Positions 1 to 5,567 of a DNA stretch of 5,567 nt are shown here, piece by piece. The notes under the pieces were generated by a model. It was not told the DNA's origin, made no database searches, and saw nothing but the letters and a program-made list of their open reading frames with translations. The first letter of the stretch is position 1. Each line of letters starts with the position of its first letter. Location of the stretch: assembly GCA_943324725.2 (NCBI GenBank), contig CALPMR020000200.1:1-5567 (forward strand). Direction: 5' to 3'. The translations under genes and the position numbers were made by a program. The DNA comes from Bordetella parapertussis (GTDB lineage: Bacteria; Cyanobacteriota; Cyanobacteriia; PCC-6307; Cyanobiaceae).

Positions 1-3000
1 AGCCCGTCAACGCCTTCTTCTACGACCCCCTCAATCCGGAGCAGCAGCTGGTGGACGGGGTGGTGAGCCTCACCGGTTTTGCCCTGGGGGGCGGGCCGGC
101 CCGCCAGGACCACCCCAAGGCGATTGAATCGCTGAAGCGGCTCAATCGGCCCTACATGGTGGCGTTGCCCCTGGTGTTCCAGACCACCCAGGAGTGGGAG
201 GAGAGCGATCTGGGCTTGCACCCGGTGCAGGTGGCCCTGCAGATCGCCATCCCGGAACTCGATGGCGCCATCGAGCCGATCGTGCTCTCAGGCCGCGACG
301 ATGCCACCGGCAAGGCCCACACCCTGCAGGACCGGGTCGAGGCGATCGCCGAGCGTTCAATCCGCTGGGCCTCGCTGCGGATCAAGCCCCGGGCTGAGAA
401 GAAACTGGCGATCACCGTGTTCAGTTTCCCCCCCGACAAGGGCAATGTCGGCACGGCCGCCTACCTGGATGTGTTCGGCTCGATCCATCGGGTGCTGGAG
501 GAGATGAAGGCCAAGGGCTACAACGTGGCCGACCTGCCCCGCGATTCCAAGGCGCTGATGGAGGCCGTGATCAACGATCCCGAGGCCCTCGCCGGCGCGC
601 CGGAACTGGCGATCGCCCACCGCATGAGCGTTGAGGAGTACGAGCGGTTGACGCCCTATTCGGAGCGCCTCGAGGAGAACTGGGGCAAGCCGCCCGGCAA
701 TCTCAACTCCGATGGCACCAATCTGCTGATCTACGGCCGGCATTTCGGCAATGTCTTCGTGGGGGTGCAGCCCACCTTCGGCTACGAGGGGGATCCGATG
801 CGGCTGCTCTATTCGCGCAGCGCCAGCCCCCATCACGGCTTTGCCGCCTATTACACCTACCTGGAGAAGGTGTGGGGCGCCGATGCGGTGCTGCACTTCG
901 GCACCCATGGCTCCCTGGAGTTCATGCCGGGCAAGCAGATGGGCATGAGCGAGTCCTGCTACCCCGATTCGCTGATCGGGGCTCTGCCCAATCTCTATTA
1001 CTACGCCGCCAATAACCCTTCTGAGGCCACCATCGCCAAGCGGCGCGGCTATGCCTCCACGATCAGCTATCTCACCCCCCCGGCCGAGAACGCCGGCCTT
1101 TATAAAGGCCTCAAGGAGCTCGGTGAACTGGTGGGCAGCTACCAGCAGTTGCGTGAGAGCTCCAGAGGTGTGCAGATCGTCAACGCGATTGTGGAAACGG
1201 CGCGTCAGTGCAACCTCGACAAGGATGTGACCCTGCCGGAGGTCGATGGCTCCGAGTTGGACCTGGACGGCCGCGATGGCGTCGTGGGGGCGGTGTATCG
1301 CCAGCTGATGGAGATTGAGAGCCGGCTGCTGCCTTGCGGCCTGCACACGATCGGCAAGCCTCCCACCGCCGAGGAGGCGATTGCCACCCTGGTGAGCATC
1401 GGCGCCCTGGAGCGGGAAGAGGAGGGCCTGCGCGCCCTGCCGGGTCTGCTGGCCGAAAGCCGCGGGCGCACGATTGACGAGGTGTATAAGGCCAACGACG
1501 CCGGGGTGCTGGTGGATGTGGAGCTCAACCAGCTGATCACCGAAACCTGCCGGGCGGCGGTGGCTGCGATGGTGCGCGAGGTCACCGGCAGCGATGGCCG
1601 CGTCAGCCTGCGCCGCAATTTCGGCTGGTTCTTCGATCTGCTGGAGCGCTTCGGCTTCAAGTTGCCGTCCCCCTGGCTGGCGGCCTGCCGCAGCGCCGGT
1701 TTCGGCGAGGTGAACCAGCAGGAACTGGACAAGACCTTCGCCTATCTGCGCTTCTGCCTGGAGCAGATCTGCGCCGACATGGAAATGGAGAGTTTGCTGC
1801 GGGCCCTCGATGGCGAATATGTGCTGCCCGGCCCCGGTGGCGATCCGATCCGTAATCCGGGCGTGCTGCCGAGTGGCAAGAACATCCATGCCCTCGATCC
1901 CCAGTCGATTCCCACCCGGGCCGCCATTGCCGCCGCCAAGGTGGTGGTCGATCGCCTGATCGAGCGCCAGAAGGCTGAGCAGGGCACCTGGCCGGAAACG
2001 ATCGCCTGCGTGCTCTGGGGCACCGACAACATCAAGACCTACGGCGAATCCCTGGCCCAGATTCTCTGGTTCATCGGTGTACGCCCGGTGGCCGATTCGC
2101 TGGGGCGGGTCAACAAGCTGGAGCTGATTTCTCTGGAGGAACTGGGACGGCCCCGTATCGATGTGGTGGTGAACTGCAGCGGTGTCTTCCGCGATCTGTT
2201 CATCAACCAGATGGGCTTGATCGATCAGGGGGTGAAGATGGCGGCTGAGGCTGAAGAGCCCCTTGAGCTGAACTTCGTGCGCAAGCACAGCCAGGAGCAG
2301 GCCAAGGAACAGGGCATCAGCCTGCGCGATGCCGCCACCCGCGTCTTCTCCAATGCCAGCGGCAGCTATTCGTCGAATGTGAACCTGGCGGTGGAGAACA
2401 GCACCTGGGAAGAGGAAGGAGAACTGCAAGAGATGTATCTTTCGCGCAAAACCTTTGCCTTCAATGCCGACAATCCTGGCGAGATGAACCAGAAACGCGA
2501 GGTGTTTGAATCGGCGATGAAAACAGCCGATGTCACCTTCCAGAACCTCGACTCCGCTGAGATTTCACTCACCGATGTCAGTCACTATTTCGATTCTGAT
2601 CCCACCAAGCTGATCGCCGGCCTGCGCGCTGACGGCAAGGCGCCGACCAGCTACATCGCTGACACCACCACCGCCAATGCTCAGGTTCGCTCCCTGAGTG
2701 AAACGATTCGCCTCGATTCGCGCACCAAGTTGCTCAATCCCAAGTGGTATGAGGGCATGCTGGATTCGGGCTACGAAGGTGTGCGTGAGGTGGCCAAACG
2801 GCTCAACTTCACCCTGGGCTGGAGCGCCACCAGCGGTGCCGTTGACAACTTCGTCTACGAGGAGGCCAACGAAACCTTCATCAACGACGCCGAGATGCGC
2901 AAGCGGCTGATGGACCTCAACCCCCACAGCTTCCGCCGCATTGTCGGCACGCTTCTCGAAGTGAACGGCCGCGGCTACTGGGAAACCAGCGACGAGAACA

Positions 3001-3065
3001 TCGCCCAGCTGCAGGAGATCTACCAGGAGATCGAAGATCGCATCGAGGGGGTGAGCCAGGGCTGA
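1..3065 (+). CDS. chlH: Magnesium chelatase subunit H (ChlH), partial, N-terminus outside the window
   Basis: This is the large porphyrin-binding subunit of magnesium chelatase. With the ChlI and ChlD ATPase subunits it inserts Mg2+ into protoporphyrin IX, the first step committed to chlorophyll. The frame is open from position 3, giving 1020 visible residues of a family usually about 1330 long, so roughly 310 N-terminal residues are missing. A GTG at 51 is internal, because the recognisable ChlH sequence [15 protein letters not shown] lies upstream of it. The CobN/Mg-chelatase domain fills the visible part. Landmarks include [12 protein letters not shown] (visible residues 300-311), [16 protein letters not shown] (about 675-690), [19 protein letters not shown] (from about 792) and a C-terminal stretch with [10 protein letters not shown] and NPKWYEGML. 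The acidic C-terminus ends [10 protein letters not shown] before TGA at 3063-3065. The frame is intact. CobN is the nearest relative, but the [19 protein letters not shown] region fits ChlH. The promoter is not visible. Confidence 0.97.
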   Translation, partial: PVNAFFYDPLNPEQQLVDGVVSLTGFALGGGPARQDHPKAIESLKRLNRPYMVALPLVFQTTQEWEESDLGLHPVQVALQIAIPELDGAIEPIVLSGRDDATGKAHTLQDRVEAIAERSIRWASLRIKPRAEKKLAITVFSFPPDKGNVGTAAYLDVFGSIHRVLEEMKAKGYNVADLPRDSKALMEAVINDPEALAGAPELAIAHRMSVEEYERLTPYSERLEENWGKPPGNLNSDGTNLLIYGRHFGNVFVGVQPTFGYEGDPMRLLYSRSASPHHGFAAYYTYLEKVWGADAVLHFGTHGSLEFMPGKQMGMSESCYPDSLIGALPNLYYYAANNPSEATIAKRRGYASTISYLTPPAENAGLYKGLKELGELVGSYQQLRESSRGVQIVNAIVETARQCNLDKDVTLPEVDGSELDLDGRDGVVGAVYRQLMEIESRLLPCGLHTIGKPPTAEEAIATLVSIGALEREEEGLRALPGLLAESRGRTIDEVYKANDAGVLVDVELNQLITETCRAAVAAMVREVTGSDGRVSLRRNFGWFFDLLERFGFKLPSPWLAACRSAGFGEVNQQELDKTFAYLRFCLEQICADMEMESLLRALDGEYVLPGPGGDPIRNPGVLPSGKNIHALDPQSIPTRAAIAAAKVVVDRLIERQKAEQGTWPETIACVLWGTDNIKTYGESLAQILWFIGVRPVADSLGRVNKLELISLEELGRPRIDVVVNCSGVFRDLFINQMGLIDQGVKMAAEAEEPLELNFVRKHSQEQAKEQGISLRDAATRVFSNASGSYSSNVNLAVENSTWEEEGELQEMYLSRKTFAFNADNPGEMNQKREVFESAMKTADVTFQNLDSAEISLTDVSHYFDSDPTKLIAGLRADGKAPTSYIADTTTANAQVRSLSETIRLDSRTKLLNPKWYEGMLDSGYEGVREVAKRLNFTLGWSATSGAVDNFVYEEANETFINDAEMRKRLMDLNPHSFRRIVGTLLEVNGRGYWETSDENIAQLQEIYQEIEDRIEGVSQG
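341..350. repeat. HIP1 palindrome, extended form (copy 1)
   Basis: The decamer GGCGATCGCC contains the octamer GCGATCGC, the highly iterated palindrome (HIP1) abundant in many cyanobacterial genomes. It lies inside chlH, where it encodes Ala-Ile-Ala in frame, so it does not disturb the protein. Its presence supports a cyanobacterial source. A single octamer can arise by chance in GC-rich DNA. Confidence 0.6.
608..617. repeat. HIP1 palindrome, extended form (copy 2)
   Basis: This is a second identical GGCGATCGCC decamer in chlH, 267 bases after the first, in the same reading-frame phase and again encoding Ala-Ile-Ala. Two extended HIP1 sites within about 300 bases is more than expected by chance for a 10-mer. 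I found no further GCGATCGC octamer by eye in the rest of the window. Confidence 0.6.
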
Positions 3066-3080
3066 GACGTCTGGCTCACC
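3050..3080 (+). terminator. Perfect 10-bp inverted repeat spanning the chlH stop codon, possible 3'-end hairpin
   Basis: The arms GGTGAGCCAG (3050-3059) and CTGGCTCACC (3071-3080) are exact reverse complements around an 11-base loop (3060-3070) that contains the chlH TGA. The left arm codes for the last residues of ChlH. No T-run follows, so it is not a classical Rho-independent terminator. It may stabilise the mRNA 3' end or contribute to termination, as many cyanobacterial terminators lack an obvious U-tract. The inverted repeat is certain and its role is inferred. Confidence 0.4.
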
Positions 3081-3154
3081 GGCTTGCAGATCGTCTGGGT
3101 GGGCTCCACCAGCTGGACATCACCCTTCTGCCCAGATGAGTGAAGCGCCTGCTG

Positions 3155-3169
3155 CTGGGATTGCCCAGG
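3155..3169. repeat. Small intergenic hairpin, copy 1 (CTGGGA-NNN-CCCAGG)
   Basis: CTGGG (3155-3159) pairs with CCCAG (3164-3168) over the 4-base loop ATTG. The 15-base element shares 12 bases with the element at 3188-3202, and the three differences are all in the loop. It lies between the convergent chlH and the exported-protein gene, outside any supported gene. Function is unknown. Confidence 0.4.
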
Positions 3170-3186
3170 TTTGTTCCTGAATGGAG

Positions 3187-3202
3187 CCTGGGACACCCCA
3201 GG
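3187..3202. repeat. Small intergenic hairpin, copy 2
   Basis: CCTGGG (3187-3192) pairs with CCCAGG (3197-3202) over the loop ACAC. It repeats the stem of the element starting at 3155, exactly 33 bases downstream. Because CCCAGG also occurs at 3164-3169, the left arm could pair with either copy, giving two mutually exclusive folds. An outer pair, TTGCC (3161-3165) with GGCAA (3206-3210), could enclose it. Function is unknown. Confidence 0.4.
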
Positions 3203-3233
3203 AGAGGCAAAATGCGTCTGCCTGATGTGATGG

Positions 3234-3260
3234 GATCGGGCCCCTTGATGGGCCCGGATC
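3234..3260 (-). terminator. GC-rich hairpin just after the exported-protein gene, likely terminator
   Basis: The arms GATC-GGGCCC (3234-3243) and GGGCCC-G-GATC (3250-3260) form a 10-bp stem with one bulged G at 3256 and the loop CTTGAT. On the minus strand the hairpin starts 11 bases after the TAG of the exported-protein gene, where a terminator would be expected. Being nearly symmetric, it could also stop chlH transcripts coming from the other side. Neither strand shows a T-run after the stem, which lowers confidence in intrinsic termination. Confidence 0.5.
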
Positions 3261-3271
3261 GCCTTCAATAG

Positions 3272-4045
3272 CTATCTGTTGGTGGACTTGAGGTTGGTCA
3301 CCAGGCCCTGACCGTTGGTGTCGCAGCTGCCGATCGGATCTTTGCCCTTGGCATGACGGGCCGTGAAGTTGTAAGACAGGCCGCGATTGTTGATGTCGGC
3401 CAGGGTGATCTGCCCAGCATCGATGCTCTGTTTCAAGGTGGCACCGAGGCTCACATCAATGTCTGCCATGCTCATCCTGGAGCTGCCGTACTTCTCGATG
3501 ATGGCGTTTTTGCAGTTGCGGCCCCAGGCTTCGATGCGGGCGTTGATCCTGGCTGTCTCGTTGGCAGGTGCCGGCATCTGCACGCCGCCGCCGGAGGGCG
3601 ATGAGGAGGAGTACGGCGAGGACGATGGATAAGCGGATGAGTTGCCGCCTCCCCCACCGGCTTCAGTCTTCACCGTCAGGCGGCGGGTGCGCTGACCGTC
3701 GTTCCAGGTGAACACGCCGCGGGGCCCTTTGTCCTCATACAGCACATTGCTGCCGGATCCATTGCCGCTGTCGAGACGCAGCGACTGGTTGTTGGCCCCG
3801 ATGAAGCGGTACGTATTCCCGTTCACCAGCTTGACCACAAAGCCGTTCGAGCCGAAATCCTGCTTCTGCCTGACACTGCAGTCGCCATCGAAGACGACGG
3901 CTCCATTCTCGGTGAGGCGGCACTGGGCATCGGCACGCGCAACCGTGTTCGCGGCGCTGGGGGCAATTGGAGCGAGAATGGCCATCGTCAAGGCCAGGAT
4001 CGGCGTGACGGCAATGGAATCAAAGGATCGCAAGATTGGGGTCAT
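3272..4045 (-). CDS. Probable exported two-domain protein of unknown function
   Basis: I cannot assign a function. The 257-residue product starts with a likely signal peptide: Arg6, a hydrophobic stretch at about residues 11-28, then small residues (APSAA, about 29-32, and ADA, 38-40) that could be cleaved. Next is a roughly 85-residue domain (about 41-127) containing Cys42 and Cys56 and strand-like segments such as GFVVKLVNGNTYRFIG. A Gly/Ser/Pro/Tyr linker (about 129-163) follows, then a C-terminal domain (about 164-257) with Cys178 and Cys241. The cysteine pairs could form one disulfide per domain after export. The ATG is chosen because an in-frame TAG lies seven codons upstream. No Shine-Dalgarno sequence precedes it, and an alternative ATG at residue 21 would remove half of the signal sequence. 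Two 60-base lines counted by hand are 57-60% GC, against 70-78% in two lines of folP, so it may be younger or less constrained than its neighbours. The C-terminal layout resembles small exported cyanobacterial hypothetical proteins, which is an impression only. Confidence 0.8.
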   Translation of the reverse strand: MTPILRSFDSIAVTPILALTMAILAPIAPSAANTVARADAQCRLTENGAVVFDGDCSVRQKQDFGSNGFVVKLVNGNTYRFIGANNQSLRLDSGNGSGSNVLYEDKGPRGVFTWNDGQRTRRLTVKTEAGGGGGNSSAYPSSSPYSSSSPSGGGVQMPAPANETARINARIEAWGRNCKNAIIEKYGSSRMSMADIDVSLGATLKQSIDAGQITLADINNRGLSYNFTARHAKGKDPIGSCDTNGQGLVTNLKSTNR

Positions 4046-4169
4046 TGGAGTTGGAAACGGCTGTGACTATGCAGTACCGATTTTCATGCTAGTTCACGTT
4101 CAACCTGTCGCTGGATTCGCCGATCACCCTGTCCTGAGCTGCATCAGTTCCGGCGCAGGCTGATCACAA
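4046..4169 (-). other. Intergenic gap between folP and the exported-protein gene
   Basis: This 124-base stretch separates two same-strand genes and should hold any promoter private to the exported-protein gene. On the minus strand I see TTGAAC, resembling a -35 box, and CATAGT, resembling a -10 box, but they are 26 bases apart and do not form a normal promoter pair. There is a tandem hexamer, GTTCAC-GTTCAA, at 4092-4103 (+). No strong terminator for folP is visible, so read-through from folP is possible. No RNA gene is recognisable. Confidence 0.4.
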
Positions 4170-5072
4170 TCACGGCGCCATCCGTACGATCGCGTCCGTC
4201 ATCCGCGCCACCTGCACGATCGGCCCCACGTCATGCACCCGCAGCACATCCGCTCCGGCCGCAATCGCCTGGGCGCAGACCGCGGCCGTCCCCCAGAGGC
4301 GTGCCCGGGGGCGAGGTTCGTGGAGCACGGCGCCGATGAAACGCTTGCGTGAGGGGCCCACCAGCAGCGGGAACCCCTCGGCGCGCAGCTGGCCCAGGCC
4401 GCGCAGCAGCTCCAGGTTCTGTTCGGTGGTCTTGGCGAAGCCCAGGCCAGGATCCCAGACGATCTGCTCAGTCCGCACCCCCGCCGCCAGTGCCTGCTGC
4501 GTGGCCGCCAGCAGCTCGGCGTGCACCTCGGCCACCACGTCGCCGTACACCGCCAGGTCATCCATGGTCTGGCTGGTGCCGCGGCTGTGCATCAGCACAT
4601 AGGGGCAGCCGGCGCTGGCGATCAGCGGCAACATCTGCGGATCGCGCCGGCTGCTGCCGCCGCCGCTTTGCTCTGGGACACCGGCATGGAGCGGACAGTG
4701 GTTGCCGCCGCGCACATCGTTGATCCAGTCGGCCCCCGCTGCCAGGGCTGCCGCCGCCACCGGCGCCCGGAAGCTGTCCACCGACAGCAAGGCATCGGGA
4801 TGGGCGGCGCGAATCGCCCCCAGCACCGGCAACAGGCGCGCCAGCTCCTCCTCAACGCCCACATCGGCAGCTCCGGGCCGGGTGCTCTGGCTGCCGAGAT
4901 CGAGCAGATCGGCCCCCTGGGCCAGCATCCGTGCCGCCGCCTGCAGGGCTGCCGCCACGCTGTTCAGCCGGCCGCCATCGCTGAACGAATCGGGGGTGAG
5001 ATTGAGCACCCCCATCACCAGGGTGTGTTCACCCCATTGGGGCAGGCCCGGGCTGGTGGTTTTGTCGGACAT
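4170..5072 (-). CDS. folP: Dihydropteroate synthase
   Basis: This cytoplasmic enzyme condenses 6-hydroxymethyl-7,8-dihydropterin diphosphate with p-aminobenzoate to make dihydropteroate in folate synthesis, and is the sulfonamide target. The family motifs appear in order over 300 residues: NLTPDSFSDGG (24-34), DLGSQSTRPGA (58-68), SVDSF (97-101), INDVRGG (117-123), VLMHSRGT (159-166), DPGLGFAKT (207-215), VGPSRKRFIG (238-247) and LRVHDV (277-282). The Asn, Asp, Lys and Arg residues expected in the pterin and phosphate pockets look present. I chose the ATG at 5070-5072, which gives a normal N-terminus and a 13-base gap from tpiA. An upstream ATG at 5139-5141 would add 23 unconserved residues and overlap tpiA by 56 bases. 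An extra loop of about 18 residues follows INDVRGG (about 124-141). The second motif has Gln62 where many bacteria have Glu, a substitution I believe is common in this enzyme. Confidence 0.96.
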   Translation of the reverse strand: MSDKTTSPGLPQWGEHTLVMGVLNLTPDSFSDGGRLNSVAAALQAAARMLAQGADLLDLGSQSTRPGAADVGVEEELARLLPVLGAIRAAHPDALLSVDSFRAPVAAAALAAGADWINDVRGGNHCPLHAGVPEQSGGGSSRRDPQMLPLIASAGCPYVLMHSRGTSQTMDDLAVYGDVVAEVHAELLAATQQALAAGVRTEQIVWDPGLGFAKTTEQNLELLRGLGQLRAEGFPLLVGPSRKRFIGAVLHEPRPRARLWGTAAVCAQAIAAGADVLRVHDVGPIVQVARMTDAIVRMAP

Positions 5073-5083
5073 CAGGTCAACGG

Positions 5084-5087
5084 CCTC
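5084..5087 (-). promoter_or_regulatory. Possible folP ribosome binding site overlapping the tpiA stop codon
   Basis: GAGG on the minus strand overlaps the tpiA TGA (5086-5088) and lies 11 bases before the folP ATG. That spacing is longer than ideal. If used, it would suit translational coupling between tpiA and folP, and it favours the start at 5072 over the upstream one. Weak evidence. Confidence 0.3.
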
Positions 5088-5567
5088 AGGCCCTGACCGG
5101 CACCTGGTAGTTGGCAATCCGGGCGAAGCTGATCGCATCAAGCGAGGCCCCGCCCACCAGCACGCCGTCGATGTCCGACTGGGCCATCAGGTCATCGATC
5201 GTGGCCGGATTCACCGAGCCGCCGTACTGCACGGTGACGTCGGCATTGCCGACCCAGCCGCGGATCAAGCCGCAGATGCGATTGGCCTCCTCGGCCGCAC
5301 AGGTCTTGCCGGTGCCGATCGCCCAGATCGGCTCGTAGGCCACGATCACCCGCAGCGGATCGAGGCCCTCCAGCCCCTGCTCCACCTGGCGGTGGATGAC
5401 CCGCTCGGTCTCACCGGCCTCCCGTTGATCGAGGCTCTCACCCACACACAGGATCGGCATCAGCCCGGTGCGCTGGGCGGTGCGGGCGCGCAGGTTGATC
5501 TGCTCGTCGGTTTCGCTGTAGTACTTGCGCGGCTCGCTGTGGCCGACGATCGCATGGGTGACCCCAT
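5086..5567 (-). CDS. tpiA: Triosephosphate isomerase, partial, N-terminus outside the window
   Basis: This TIM-barrel enzyme interconverts dihydroxyacetone phosphate and glyceraldehyde 3-phosphate, serving the Calvin cycle and glycolysis in a cyanobacterium. The frame stays open to the window edge, so 159 C-terminal residues are visible of a family usually about 240-250 long, with roughly 85 missing. An ATG at 5458-5460 is internal, because family sequence continues upstream of it. Visible landmarks are [10 protein letters not shown] (visible residues 7-16) with the catalytic His, PILCVGE (37-43), [12 protein letters not shown] (76-87) with the catalytic Glu at 78 and the mobile loop 6, YGGSV (114-118) and VLVGGASL (135-142), which bind the substrate phosphate. 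The His-to-Glu spacing of 69 residues is normal. GHSEP replaces the more usual GHSER, which I think is frequent in marine and freshwater Synechococcus relatives. It is probably co-transcribed with folP, 13 bases downstream. Confidence 0.97.
   Translation of the reverse strand, partial: GVTHAIVGHSEPRKYYSETDEQINLRARTAQRTGLMPILCVGESLDQREAGETERVIHRQVEQGLEGLDPLRVIVAYEPIWAIGTGKTCAAEEANRICGLIRGWVGNADVTVQYGGSVNPATIDDLMAQSDIDGVLVGGASLDAISFARIANYQVPVRA

Noticed and set aside
357..2429. 690-residue open frame on the minus strand opposite chlH
   Set aside because: It is exactly in register with chlH codons, is rich in His, Gln and Gly as antisense of GC-rich codons is, and resembles no known protein. 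Codon bias in chlH explains it.
3020..3268. 82-residue minus-strand open frame in the chlH to exported-protein junction
   Set aside because: It overlaps the end of chlH, contains the intergenic hairpins, has low-complexity polar composition and has no recognisable domain or convincing ribosome binding site.
4046..4105. Candidate promoter boxes TTGAAC and CATAGT upstream of the exported-protein gene
   Set aside because: The 26-base spacing is too long for a sigma-70-type promoter, and no other pairing gave a good match.
4118..4155. CGCCG and CGGCG arms flanking the region downstream of folP
   Set aside because: The arms are only 5 bp, with a loop of nearly 30 bases and a weak inner pairing, so they are not convincing as a terminator.
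3708..4163. 151-residue plus-strand open frame over the exported-protein gene and its upstream gap
   Set aside because: It overlaps a better-supported gene with a signal peptide and domain structure. No family motif is visible, and it runs into the non-coding gap before folP.
4521..5096. 191-residue plus-strand open frame opposite folP
   Set aside because: It is also in register with the folP codons, has a composition typical of an antisense shadow, and the folP motifs on the other strand are unambiguous.
5073..5141. Upstream ATG giving FolP 23 more residues
   Set aside because: The added residues are unlike the family and would lie inside tpiA. The ATG at 5070-5072 gives a normal FolP N-terminus.

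Overview
The window looks like a GC-rich piece of a cyanobacterial chromosome, most likely from the Synechococcus/Cyanobium group. The main evidence is a cyanobacterial-type ChlH (chlorophyll-pathway magnesium chelatase large subunit). Two copies of the extended HIP1 palindrome, a repeat characteristic of many cyanobacterial genomes, support this. The protein families come from motif recognition. The genus-level placement is an inference.

Layout: positions 1-3065 (+) hold the C-terminal three quarters of chlH, whose N-terminus lies before the window. Positions 3066-3271 are a convergent intergenic region with several small hairpins and no convincing gene. Positions 3272-4045 (-) encode a 257-residue, probably exported, two-domain protein of unknown function. 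Positions 4046-4169 are a short gap that must hold any promoter specific to that gene. Positions 4170-5072 (-) encode dihydropteroate synthase (folP). Positions 5086-5567 (-) hold the C-terminal two thirds of triosephosphate isomerase (tpiA), which continues past the window edge.

The minus-strand genes read tpiA, then folP 13 bases later, probably one transcript. The unknown exported protein follows 124 bases on, and its operon membership is uncertain. chlH converges on this group from the other side. ChlH makes Mg-protoporphyrin IX, FolP makes dihydropteroate for folate, and TpiA interconverts triose phosphates in the Calvin cycle and glycolysis. They share no pathway, so this is a housekeeping neighbourhood rather than a functional module.

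I see no mobile element, CRISPR array, RNA gene, phage gene or defence system. The least ordinary items are the unknown exported protein, an 18-residue extra loop in FolP, a perfect 10-bp inverted repeat that places the chlH stop codon in its loop, and a small hairpin present twice, 33 bases apart, between the convergent genes. I do not see an undescribed multi-gene system here.
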